DNA of 64,000 nucleotides, taken from positions 108,233,766 through 108,297,765 of the forward strand of contig NC_073744.1 in the NCBI RefSeq assembly GCF_029784135.1. The letters run 5' to 3'. Source of the DNA: Toxorhynchites rutilus septentrionalis (lineage: Eukaryota > Arthropoda > Insecta > Diptera > Culicidae). The translations under genes and the position numbers were made by a program. Shown here in pieces: positions 53,220 through 62,578 of the stretch (the stretch's first letter is position 1; every line of letters begins with the position of its first letter). The notes below the pieces were generated by a model. The model was given only the letters and a program-made list of their open reading frames with translations. It made no database searches and was not told the origin of the DNA.

Positions 53220-53600
53220 TGAGCGTTAGCATCACAGCCGGTTATAAAATCTTTGTTGATTTCTCTGCAGTAATTTACGAACGCCTCAACCTCTCGACGA
53301 GGACGTCGCCAGGAAAATAAGCCGACGCAATCATTATGTAGGATCTTCCCTTTGCGGTTGGTATCTCAACTCTGATTGCGATTATGTCCCGCTTAATGAA
53401 CAGACAGCATTTAAAAGATTCACCGCGTAGAACCTTCTTTTTATCAAAAACGAATTTGGCACCACTAGTTCCAGAAGACCTGAGGTTTCCAAGGTTATTG
53501 GAGGGGCTGCTGGAATCCGAAAAGTTTTGTTTGTTGGGATTATTCATAGAGGTCCCACGAGTTGCGCGGTAAAGAAGTACACTGCATCAGAGACCAGCCT
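53220..53600 (-). pseudogene. LINE endonuclease domain, partial
   Basis: Frame 53547-53275 contains RRDIIAIRVEIP-like sequence (KRDIIAIRVEIPTAKGRSYI) and IASAYFPGD. After a shift it continues with DFITGCDANAHHTLWG, the D-x-N-x-H-H catalytic block. 53600-54170 upstream shows no recognised domain. Confidence 0.7.
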
Positions 53601-54170
53601 AATGCAAAAAGGGCACAATGTACTGTGGAGTGCGCCCTGATACTCCGCAGGCTCCATTCTTCCCTCGGCACGGATCACCTTGGCTTAAGGGTTTATCCAT
53701 TACTATTTCTGCGTAATAGCCATGGATAACAACTACTACAAACATCCTCCTTAGGGACTTTGAACCCATTTCTCTGGTTCTCAATAGTACGTCATTCACA
53801 GGTGGAGAAAAGTTTGGTTCACCTTTTGCGTGTGCCATTTCATTCCCGATATAATAGTTATTTGTCTCGCATTAATTCTAAGTGGATAATGTTTCATGTG
53901 AGTTACTCTCCAAATAGGCATTACAGCTCAACAATAGGAGAAAAAGATGGATACTCCACTGGGTAGCACTATCAGAGAGATCAACTTTTTTTTATTGATT
54001 GATACAAAGTACTCAAAATGGGTGAAAAGTTTGAAAAAATTCGAAAATACAGAACAAATTTCGAAATTTCATTTTAACTTAATGGCCGCGTCCACGTGGA
54101 CATTATTTATAACTCCTCCTCGTTTTCCTGAATACTATCGATCTCCTTGTGTGATTGTCCTCATAGTCTT
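53601..54170. other. Unassigned
   Basis: A 79-codon minus-strand frame (53838-53599) has no recognised domain; it may be the upstream part of the I-type LINE. Nothing else supported. Confidence 0.3.
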
Positions 54171-54497
54171 ATGGCGGGTTTACATTATGGAGATCTATAG
54201 CTAAAGATGGATTTATTCACCCGAAAATACATGTAAACGGGTGAGAATATATAAGATACACTTCTTCGAGGTATATATGTATAAAATGTATAGAATAAAT
54301 ACAGGCATATGTGAACGCTAGTGAATTTCTCACTGGTGAGAAATCACTGAGGTTGAATGCAGTTCTACTTCAGGTGAATAAATTCACCCAAAATATGAAT
54401 ATATTCATTCGCGCTAGTGTAAACGGTTAATGCGATTTCTATAAATCTCATCATATTTTTTCACACGAATATATCACTAGTCTAAACCCACCGTTAG
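54171..54497. mobile_element. ~327-bp MITE with TIR near GGYGGGTTTASA
   Basis: Left TGGCGGGTTTACATTATGG, right (reversed) CGGTGGGTTTAGACTAGTG. Interior inverted segments (TTATTCACCCG, CGGGTGAG). Non-coding; boundaries ±10 bases. Confidence 0.5.
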
Positions 54498-54539
54498 ATG
54501 TGGGCTTTGTTGAATTTTCCCCTGCTGATCACAATTATA

Positions 54540-54916
54540 AATATACGGCAAACTTCGTCTCGCCCAAAATTTATTTTTCGTTATCACATCCACGTTTTCT
54601 TACTAAGCGCACGTTCATGGGTCCAATCGTAGAACTGTTCATTGATTGATCTTCTAAACTACTCATTAAAATAATTTTTTACTATTAAATTTCCGTACTT
54701 CTTTCAAAACTCGACATTATAATATCAGATTATTTTCAGACATAATTCTCGTGCAAGATTTTTCATCTACTTGCAAATAACATGTTTCTCCGTTACATGG
54801 AATGTTTGATACAGAAAATATGATAGAATGACGACAGCCCTACATCGGACAATTACTTTCTCGAGTTTTGATCTTATCAACACATTCGGCGATCTATTTT
54901 TATTTATATAGATAGA
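54540..54916 (-). mobile_element. Non-autonomous Helitron-like copy, inverted
   Basis: Minus strand starts TCTATCTATATAAATAAAAA at ~54916, the usual Helitron 5' style, and ends GGGCGAGACGAAGTTTGCCG without CTAG. Collinear with 47105-47490. Confidence 0.5.
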
Positions 54917-55007
54917 AGACGATATAGGAGTGCGTTTATCACATTAAAATCCATTTCCACTTTCGAACGAAGATCAATTTCGTTTCCGCAAACATCAAAT
55001 GGACTAA

Positions 55008-55458
55008 TTGGCGATCTAACGTACAAATCTACACCTAGGCGGCGCTGCGGTGAAAGTGATAATGGTTTTAAATTTTGCCATGTGAGCTTATGGAAGGTTT
55101 GTAGTTCTTTCCACAAATTACAATGTTATAATAATAAAAGATTTTTTGATTGCGATGAATTTGTAAGAAATTTAATTCTGCGCAATTTTATATAACATGT
55201 TATTTATTTACCTCTTTCAGTAGTGAAAACTATAAAAATGTTGACAATGGTTGAATTAAAGAAGAAAATTCGAGAGCACAATCAAACACAAGTAGAAAAA
55301 TGCACGATTCCTGCATGTGAGAACTACCTTGGAAAGCCCGGAAGTAAAATATACGTGATTTGTTTTTGAGTTTTAGGTTACATTAGCATCATTTTCTTAG
55401 TTCAAAAACAAAATCCAGATGTCTCACCGATCGTTTACGTTTTGCGTTAGATCGCCAA
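55008..55458 (+). mobile_element. 451-bp MITE with TIR TTGGCGATCTAACG and exon-like frame
   Basis: TTGGCGATCTAACG at the left and CGTTAGATCGCCAA at the right, both flanked by TAA (possible 3-bp target duplication). CTCTTTCAG at ~55215-55223 precedes MLTMVELKKKIREHNQTQVE, then KCTIPACENYLGKPGSKIYV and ICF stop: a C-x4-C pair as at the start of a THAP finger, but too short to assign. Confidence 0.65.
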
Positions 55459-55589
55459 TAACGCTTATCAATATGTAATTGTAGAACAGTTGCGAATTGA
55501 ATTTTTCGAATTTTCCCATTTTCCATCAGTGTTTTCCGAAAATTTGTAATTGTCATGTTTGGTTGAAATATGTGCATTATTTTTATGGG

Positions 55590-55750
55590 ACTCCCTCTCC
55601 TTTCCAAAGGAGGAAGGGGTGTCATACCATCATAGAAATATTTCTCGTACCCAAAAACCATCACATCCCAAATTTGGCTCCATTTGCTTGATTAGTTTGG
55701 AGTTATGCAGATGTTTGTGTTTCATTTGTATGACCGTCCCCCTTTAGAGA
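55590..55750 (-). repeat. Single inverted unit of the 140-bp array
   Basis: Reverse complement of the units at 46380-46990 (CCCAAATTTGGCTCCATTTG, CATTTGTATGACCGTCCCC). Confidence 0.6.
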
Positions 55751-55754
55751 GGGA

Positions 55755-56834
55755 GGAAAAAATGAAAGATTTCGAATGCTTATAGCTCGAACATTTCGTA
55801 CTGGAAAGGAGAGATGTTTGCATCAATTGATAGGGAATATTTCTACGCATCTATCGCAACTAACAAAATGTTGTTTTTCATAAGATAAACAATTGAATAA
55901 CTGTAAAATATTAGGCGTTATCTAAACGCCCTAACTGCATCGTTTTGATTGGCCCGATTTACGGTTTCCCTAACACAGCCATCAAAACCAAGCAGCCTTG
56001 GCGAAATCGGCATTGCAAATACATGAAACTAGGGGGACTTTTGTTCTCATCGAAAAATGTTCCCTAACACAGACTTTAAAATCAAGCAGCGAAATCGGCA
56101 TTGCAAACACACGAAAGTAGGGGGAGCTTTTGTTCCCACCGAAATGTGTTCCCTAATACAGATTTCTAAACCAAGGTGCCTGGAGAAATCGATATTTCAA
56201 ATTCATACAAATCGGGGGTATTTTTGTTCCGATTGAAATGTGTTTCCCTAACACAGACTTCAAAACCAAGGTTTCTGGGGAAATCGGCTCTGCAAATAAA
56301 TGCAAACTGCGAGTGCTTTTGTCCTCGCTTGCCTTTGTGCAGAGTGGAATATGTCTATCCAAACATGATCTTCTAAACTTAGGAACCTGGGAAAATCGTG
56401 CAGACACTAGAAGAGAATGAACTTCCCAGTTTCAAGCAAATTCGAGATTCGAGAAGTATGTACACTTTTGGGATGTAAACTTCAGAGGGAAATGTAAAAT
56501 AAAATAATCGTTTGATAATTTTTTTTGTCTTTATTGGAAAGATTTTCAGCCTTAGGCTGGTTCATCAAACGTTTGATAATTCTTCCGTACATATATTTTG
56601 TTCTAGTCATCATACCAAACGTAAAAGGTCCGTTATTAAATTTACTTGTAACGAAGAACAATCAATCACAATAAATGAATTGACTTTACATGGCATTTGT
56701 TCATTTTTTTCACTCACATAGCAAATATATTGAACTCAATTGAATTTGGAAACTGTTTCATTCAATCAAGAATTTAATCAATACAAACGAATGATTGTCA
56801 ACCTTGCGGTTATATCATAGATATAACCCACCCA
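55755..56834 (+). mobile_element. HTE-C copy 2, 5'-truncated
   Basis: Enters at GATTTCGAATGCTTATAGC, carries four ~95-base tandem units (56040-56330) and ends with the hairpin GGTTATATC-ATA-GATATAACC and CACCCA before T5. The core before the hairpin is reduced to TTGTCAACC. Confidence 0.65.
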
Positions 56835-56869
56835 TTTTTGCGTGTTGTGTTGGGTGACATGGACACATT

Positions 56870-57415
56870 TCTGTGGGGTGAATTGGTCCTACAGGTTTGA
56901 TACTTTTCTTTGGTCTAATTTATTCTAGATGCCGCTGAATTACAAAAAGAAGATGGGCAGACAACGTTGGAAGAAGGAGGAGCTTGGAAGAGCAAATTAG
57001 GCCATTAAAAACGGATTTTCTTTGAACAACAACGAAGGTGTTTAAAAATGCTCGAACAACAGTGAAAAGATTCATGCAGAATTCGAGATGGTGCCAATAC
57101 AATTTTTCTTGTCCGGAATCTGGCCAAGACACCTGGTATCGATCCCAAAACACTTAACATTATCCCAAAATACTTTCTATAAACATTAGTATGTTTTTTT
57201 CTATGACACATGTTTATTTTCTAACACACACTGGTCCAAATCACCCCGCATCAAATTTTAATGCACAAAAATCATCATATATTTGGTTGATATAATGAAT
57301 AAACGTTATTGATTGAGAGAAAACAAGTGTAGCTCAGTATACAATGTGACATTTTTGATTTAGACCGTATAGACCGGTTTGGAAATATTAGGTGGTCCAA
57401 ATTCCCCCCTTTTCC
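56870..57415 (+). mobile_element. pogo/Tigger-like remnant
   Basis: Inverted ends GGGGTGAATTGGTCC (left) and GGGGGGAATTTGGACC (right, reversed). Inside, 56931 onward reads MPLNYKKKMGRQRWKKEELG, close to the psq-type helix-turn-helix start of pogo transposases, with stops after 23 and 38 codons. The catalytic domain is deleted. Confidence 0.5.
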
Positions 57416-58437
57416 CCTATAGATAGATTCGGTATACGAACGGCGTAAACGTTCGAGGAATAAATTTTCCTCCTTCAGTTTTGCTGTTCGTATACTGAAC
57501 TAGTTTCCATTATTGTTTATGGTACTTCAGTGATCAAAAATTCCATTCAACATAGGATTTAAATGTAATTTATTCCTTGAATCCTATCAGGCCTCACATT
57601 TCTAATACCTCAACAGGAAACTAATGTATTATTTTTTCGTTAGATCACTGTTTTGCTTGCATATACGCGACGCATGAGAGCCGTCATTGTTCGTTGTAAA
57701 TCATGATTGCAAGTTGTCTCCTTTTAAAAATCCTTTGTAGTTAACGTTCATCATAACGCATTGATTTGTGTAGGAAATCCATTTTTATTACATCTGAATG
57801 AAATTGATAAAATACCACGAAATATTGGCAGCGGTGAATAAAAACTGTAAACAACTTTGGACATGGCAGACACATATAAATTGTTTACATTACTAGCATT
57901 CAAACGGATACGCTATAAAATATATTTAGATGACTTGCAGTTAGTACATTTCTTGTTAGCGAGAGCTGAATTGGGAAATGTGTTCTGTGTCACAGATGTA
58001 CATACTCTTGAATCCATATTCGACGACAACGGCAGCGTAACGGCCGCATGGTGATCGATTTGCCGCGCCTTATTGTGGTGTATCTGTTTTAACAGATCGT
58101 TTTTTTGCAAAGATATTGATGATTTTTTGTTTGAACTCGGCAACGATCCATTTGACTTGGGTAGTGTCGCCTTCGTTGAAACAATTTTAATTTCCTCCAT
58201 CACCATAATCACACAACTGTTTATATTAGCGATGAATCACCTGAACACACTCTCCACTAATTGTTTATATTAACTTCCATTTCCAAAACTCGCGATGTGT
58301 TCGAACGTGCTCACTCTTGACCGTGCCAAACAAGAATGATTCCTAAAATCAACACCTCACAATGTGAATCGGATATTGAAATCGGCACAAATATTAAGCA
58401 TCTTGAGTAAGTTCGAATGCATTATTTGGATTTTTTT
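57416..58437. other. Unassigned ~1 kb with a small inverted repeat
   Basis: GGTATACGAACGGC at ~57431 and its inverse GCTGTTCGTATACTGAAC at ~57483 could form a hairpin. Frames at 57857-58054 (+) and 57913-58212 (-) overlap and neither shows a domain. No repeat partner in the window, so this is a candidate stretch of host intergenic DNA. Confidence 0.35.
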
Positions 58438-58894
58438 GACGTAGGACTACGTCTAACCGGAAGATATAGGGGGTGAAATGGAAATCTAGGCACTGAACAA
58501 GTAGGAAAAAATGCAAGATTTGGAACGCTTATAACTCGAGCATTTCTCAATAGATCGCAAAGGTTTTTGCATCAATTGATAGGAAATATGTCTACGCATC
58601 TATCATAACGAATAACATTTCATTTTTCTTGAGATAAATAATTGAGTACTTGTGAAATACCAAGCATTGTCCAAATGCACTATGTGCCCATTTTTGATTG
58701 GTCCAATTTGTGCTCCTCAAATCGTACCGACCAAAACGGTCAACCAGAGCAGCAGCGAAATAGAATGAAGCACGATTGGAAAGGCAAAAGAAAAGAAAAA
58801 ATAACGAAACATTGGTCGCAGTCTCACACATGCGTAATTCTCAAGCCAGCCAGTCAGCTTAAAAATCCCTGCTCGGCTGCCGTAACGATCATTC

Positions 58895-59095
58895 TTTGTG
58901 TGGACACCGACTGGACAGCATCGTTGCTGGACGGGCTGGACGGCGACGGATCGAGTGCCTTTCTCAAGGCAAGAGGGTGGAGGTGGTAGCGCTGGAGTAA
59001 AGTAGAGTAGAGTTTTCAAAGGGCCTTTCTCAAGGCTAGAGACGAATGAACTACAAAAGTTTAAAGTCTCTATAATACAAGACTTTCCTTCCTTC
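58895..59095 (+). mobile_element. 201-bp retroposon with 14-bp target duplication
   Basis: CGTAACGATCATTC at 58881-58894 and 59096-59109. Starts TTTGTGTGGACACCGACTGG, ends with GAATGAACTACAAAAGTTTA plus a TTCCTTCCTTC tail. Sense copy of 41402-41602. Confidence 0.75.
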
Positions 59096-59172
59096 CGTAA
59101 CGATCATTCTCATTCAAACCGTACACCACATCAGTTCGCATCACAACACATCAACAAACCAACCCAAGCAGC

Positions 59173-59249
59173 CATGTCTGGACATGGCAAAGGAGGAAAG
59201 GCAAAATCCCGCTCGAACCGTGTTGGTTTGCCGTTCCCCGTAGGTGTAT
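59173..59249 (+). pseudogene. H2A: Histone H2A pseudogene, 5' end
   Basis: MSGHGKGGKAKSRSNRVG then LPFPVGV: the basic tail with KVKG lost, and the start of the histone fold. Cut at 59249. Confidence 0.75.
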
Positions 59250-59372
59250 GATGTACTCGATAGCATTCGATACACCGCTACATAATTCGTCCGAATCTAT
59301 CTTTGACATATTGGTTTGTTTACAATTTTTAGTTGAAGGAACTATGAAATTGTTTCGTGAAATTTGAAATAT

Positions 59373-59647
59373 TCTTCTTCTTGAATGGCGTTAACGTTCC
59401 CTGTGGAACTTTTGCCGTCTCAACGTATGCATTAATTAGCGCCATTTATTAATACTTAGTTGAGATTTCTTAAGCCAAATAACACGCCTTGAATGTATTC
59501 CGAGGGGCAAGCTCTTGAATACGCGTGACCACTTGCAAGTCGAAAGAAATTTCTTTGACGAAAAATCCTCCGACCAGAACGAGAATCGAACCCGAACACC
59601 CGGCATGACAATGTGAGACGCTAACCACTCGGCCACGGGTGCACTTC
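59373..59647 (-). mobile_element. tRNA-derived SINE (family 1), minus strand
   Basis: 275 bp, with AAATTTGAAATAT duplicated at 59360-59372 and 59648-59660. A box GGCCGAGTGGTTAGCG and B box GGTTCGATTC on the minus strand; CAAGAAGAAGAA tail. Confidence 0.8.
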
Positions 59648-59660
59648 AAATTTGAAATAT

Positions 59661-60159
59661 GCGGCATAGTATTTGTGTGGTGTGCACTTACTGTACAACT
59701 AATGTTACAGCAACTGAATGGTCAAAGCATATGTCAAACTGCCTTCAATCTACAAGCGATAGTCGACTGCGTCAGCGACAACCGGTTTCGCCGAGCACAG
59801 AGAATGCCGCCATCATCGGTCCTCTTTCAGATAACGGACTTCGACGAGGTAAGACGTGTTTCTCGAGTGTGCTGGTTGATTCTTTACTTGCTGTGGATTT
59901 CACATTGGCGATCCTGCCAGCCATTTTTTGGTTTACTTTAACGTAGAATGACCGGGAAATAGTTGTTTTAATTAAATTTATTTAATTCGCTGAATGACAA
60001 ATGAAAAAGAATCACCCAGCATCATTTATAGTACGCAATTTTTCATATTGCCGTATGCAATATTTGTTTGAAAAAAGTGAAAAAGTGTTTGTCAAAGTAA
60101 TACGTTGATGCCGTTGATGCATCCCGCTTAGATAGGAATCAGAAAACCTATGAGAATGA
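59661..60159. other. Unassigned; two overlapping ~95-codon frames
   Basis: Frames 59639-59941 and 59659-59946 (+) show no domain. GACGAGGTAAGACG near 59847-59860 resembles a splice donor. TTGGCGATCCTGCCAG at 59916-59931 recurs inverted at 25256-25271. Confidence 0.3.
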
Positions 60160-60674
60160 GTGGCATAGTAAGTCCACAGTGTTCAAAGTGGCGCAGTAAG
60201 ACCACAGCGTTCGGAAATCCTTGTTTTCAAAGGTCAAAGTGGCACAGTAAGACCACAGTGTTGAAACTTCAGCGTTGGAATTCAATGTTTCGAGAGGACA
60301 TAGTGGCACAGTAAGACCACAATGTTGAAGGTGGCACAGTAAGACCACAGTGTTGAAAGTGGAATAGTAAGACCACAGTGTTAAGAAATCATTGGAATTT
60401 AAAGTTTGCAAAAGTCAAAGTGGCACAGTAAGACCACAATGTTGGAAAATTCCAACATATTGCGGATTGTGATGGTCTAAGTGGCACAGTAAGACCACGG
60501 TGCTCCAGTAGATCGTTTAAAAAGTACAAATTGTACGTATGAACTTGTGATTCTCCAGGTGGCATAGTAAGACCACACTTCATAAAAAAAACTCATCGGC
60601 ATAGTAAGACCAAAACAATTGTTTGAAAACGTACATTCGCAACAAATATCGTTTAGTCAATGTGGCATAGTAAG
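60160..60674 (+). repeat. Eleven iterations of an 18-mer, GTGGCACAGTAAGACCAC
   Basis: Starts at 60160, 60189, 60239, 60303, 60331, 60359, 60420, 60481 and 60559, with partial forms near 60596 and 60661. The sequence between is mostly unrelated and spacing varies from 28 to 78 bases. The last copy is cut by an HTE-H2A fragment at ~60675. Confidence 0.85.
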
Positions 60675-61019
60675 TCTAACCGGAAGATATAGGGGGTGAA
60701 ATGGGAATCTAGGCACTGAACAAGTAGGAAAAAATGCAAGATTTGGAACGCTTATAACTCGAGCATTTCTCAATAGATCGCAAAGGTTTTTGCATCAATT
60801 GATAGGAAATATATCTACGCATCTATCATAACGAATAACATTTCATTTTTCTTGAGATAAATAATTGAATAATTGTGAAATACCAAGCATTGTCCGAATG
60901 CACTATGTGCCCATTTTTGATTGGTCCAATTTGTGCTCCTCAAATCGTACCGACCAAAACGGTCAACCAGAGCTGCAGCGAAATAGAATGTAGCACGATT
61001 GGAAATGAAAAAGAAAAAA
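60675..61019 (+). mobile_element. HTE-H2A copy 5, 5' fragment lacking the terminal palindrome
   Basis: Begins TCTAACCGGAAGATATAGG directly after the 18-mer array, 14 bases inside the normal end, and stops in an A-run where HTE-H2A copy 6 starts. Confidence 0.65.
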
Positions 61020-61419
61020 GACGGGTGGGTAATGTCGGGGACATAACCGGAGTGACGTAGGACTATACAAAGGGGACAGCTTTTGTTAAATATATATTTT
61101 AAATATATTGTTTTATTTTCTTCTCCTACGTGAATACCTACCTATCTACCTGAAATTTTTTTTTTAGTTTACTGTTTACCCTTTACTAATAAGTTGAGGG
61201 TTGAAAAGAACCTTTGGTGTTGTGTTTTTGTTATCACTCGATATTCCCATCTTGTTCGGTTAAACCTTCCTGTTTAGCTATTGCGTTCGCCACTCGCCAC
61301 AGCTTTCACAGTTGGAAAATTTCTTCCTATCCAGCTTGTGACATATTGTTCAGTAAATTACATTTAATGCGACGTGCCGGAGAAACACTTTGCCACTCAC
61401 TGAAACTAATTGTTGCCTT

Positions 61420-61680
61420 GATGAGCGCCGAACCGAAGCTGCTCTGTTCTTGATACGGGTTTTCTGATTGTCGTGAGCAACTTTGCAAGCCAACTCGAGC
61501 ACTCCGACGGCCGAAACTCTATAATCGCTGTTAGGTATACTGGTGCTCCGGCACCAATCCGTTCGGCCTAGTTACCCTTGCGGAGCAATCAGTGAATGCG
61601 ACCAACAGAGAACTGGAGACCTGTACGGTTCGAGTGAGACTTTGCCTTTCCCTTAACTTGTCCTCCTTTGTTACGTCCAC
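61420..61680 (-). pseudogene. H2A: Histone H2A pseudogene (B-type)
   Basis: From ~61680 on the minus strand: [57 protein letters not shown], then the shifted LELACKVAHDNQKTRI. Both nonsense codons match the copy at 5205. Confidence 0.85.
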
Positions 61681-61753
61681 GATGCCGATGCCGTACAACC
61701 ACACGGGTTTACGGTTTGAAAGAAAATAAGATATTTTTTTTGGGGTCCGCGTG

Positions 61754-61760
61754 TTTTATA
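61754..61760 (-). promoter_or_regulatory. TATA box, H2A (B-type) promoter
   Basis: TATAAAA on the minus strand in CTAGAGTATAAAACACGCGG. Confidence 0.6.
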
Positions 61761-61920
61761 CTCTAGCGGTACACACTCACAGGATAGTGACAAATCGGCA
61801 GACTCAGCCAGAGGGGCGAGTCCAACGAGACGAACGAATGAGCGTTAAAAGGGAGCGATGGCAAAAAAATACATTCATTACGATTTGTTCGCTCGTTGGA
61901 TTCACATGCAGGCTAAAAAG

Positions 61921-61936
61921 GGTCCTTTTCAGGATC
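61921..61936 (+). promoter_or_regulatory. Histone 3' stem-loop (GGTCCTTTTCAGGATC)
   Basis: Opposite-strand linker signal of copy 6; loop intact. Confidence 0.55.
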
Positions 61937-62093
61937 ACAAAATTATCTTCAATCTAAAGAGTTTATTGTTTTGTTGTCACTCGATATCCCCATCTTGTTC
62001 GGCTAAACCTTTCTGTTTAGCGATTGCATTTGCCACTCGCCTCAGCTTTCACAGTTGGAAAATTTCTTCCCATCCAGCTTGTGACATATTTTA

Positions 62094-62313
62094 CAGTAAA
62101 TTACATTCAATGCAACGTACCGAAGCGCCACTCAGTGTCGCATTGGAGGCGATTTGAACCTGTAATTGAACATTTGCGATGACAGTGGTACAGTGTCGAC
62201 TTTCAATGTGCGGTCATAATTTGGATCTCTATGTTTACAAAAATGTCCAACTAAATAAGTCGCATTACATGTCCGTCCAATTAGCTAAATGTCGAGAGAA
62301 GTGTAAATTACTG
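62094..62313 (+). repeat. TA-flanked MITE, third copy
   Basis: CAGTAAATTACATT to GTAAATTACTG beside TA, at the same linker position as 3558 and 7633. Confidence 0.5.
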
Positions 62314-62504
62314 TACTTTCAATCTAGAAGCAATTTAAGAATTGGTGAAAATCAATAAGCTCAGAACAACTGCCAAATTCACATACTCATCATATCCTGG
62401 CAAACAAATTATGAAAAAATCAATTTGTGTTTTATTATTATTTTGGATATTGTTTTAGAAAGCATTGAACTGTATTTCCTAAACTCTTTTTTGGAAGGTT
62501 TAAT

Positions 62505-62520
62505 GGCCCTGAAAAGCGCC
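62505..62520 (-). promoter_or_regulatory. Histone 3' stem-loop (GGCGCTTTTCAGGGCC)
   Basis: A-type signal on the minus strand; loop intact. Confidence 0.55.
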
Positions 62521-62578
62521 TTGTTTTATGGAATGGTTCCAATTTAGAAAACTTAGTACTCGTGGTTTTGAAAAAAAA

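Larger units (their letters stand above)
50905..53600 (-). mobile_element. I-type LINE with RNase H, internally deleted
   Basis: Minus-strand order: endonuclease part (53547 downward), abrupt join into the RT catalytic block (about 53140), RT thumb, RNase H (52480-51422), 3' UTR to ~50905. RT fingers and most of the palm are gone. Fragments of the same family lie at 13292-15049. Confidence 0.75.
58438..59249 (+). mobile_element. HTE-H2A copy 4, 5' part
   Basis: GACGTAGGACTACGTC after T7, full promoter region with CCAAT (TTGATTGGTCC, about 58695) and the H2A start. It is truncated at 59249 inside the H2A core. A 201-bp retroposon interrupts the leader. Confidence 0.7.
61020..62578 (-). mobile_element. 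HTE-H2A copy 6, 3' part
   Basis: 3' end GACGGGTGGGTAATGTC after A6, hairpin, TGACGTAGGACTA core (61053-61065), degenerate stem-loop (~61198-61213), H2A, promoter, linker with stem-loop (61921) and TA MITE. The A-type 3' stem-loop is at 62505. HTE-T copy 10 interrupts at 62579. Confidence 0.7.

Noticed and set aside
57857..58212. Host gene in the overlapping opposite-strand frames
   Set aside because: No domain, no splice context and no codon bias could be recognised on either strand.
60160..60674. CRISPR array
   Set aside because: Repeats are imperfect, spacing is irregular and the context is a eukaryotic transposon region.
2906..61680. Functional histone H2A or H3 genes
   Set aside because: Every copy has nonsense codons, frameshifts or deletions in the histone fold, so none can encode the protein.
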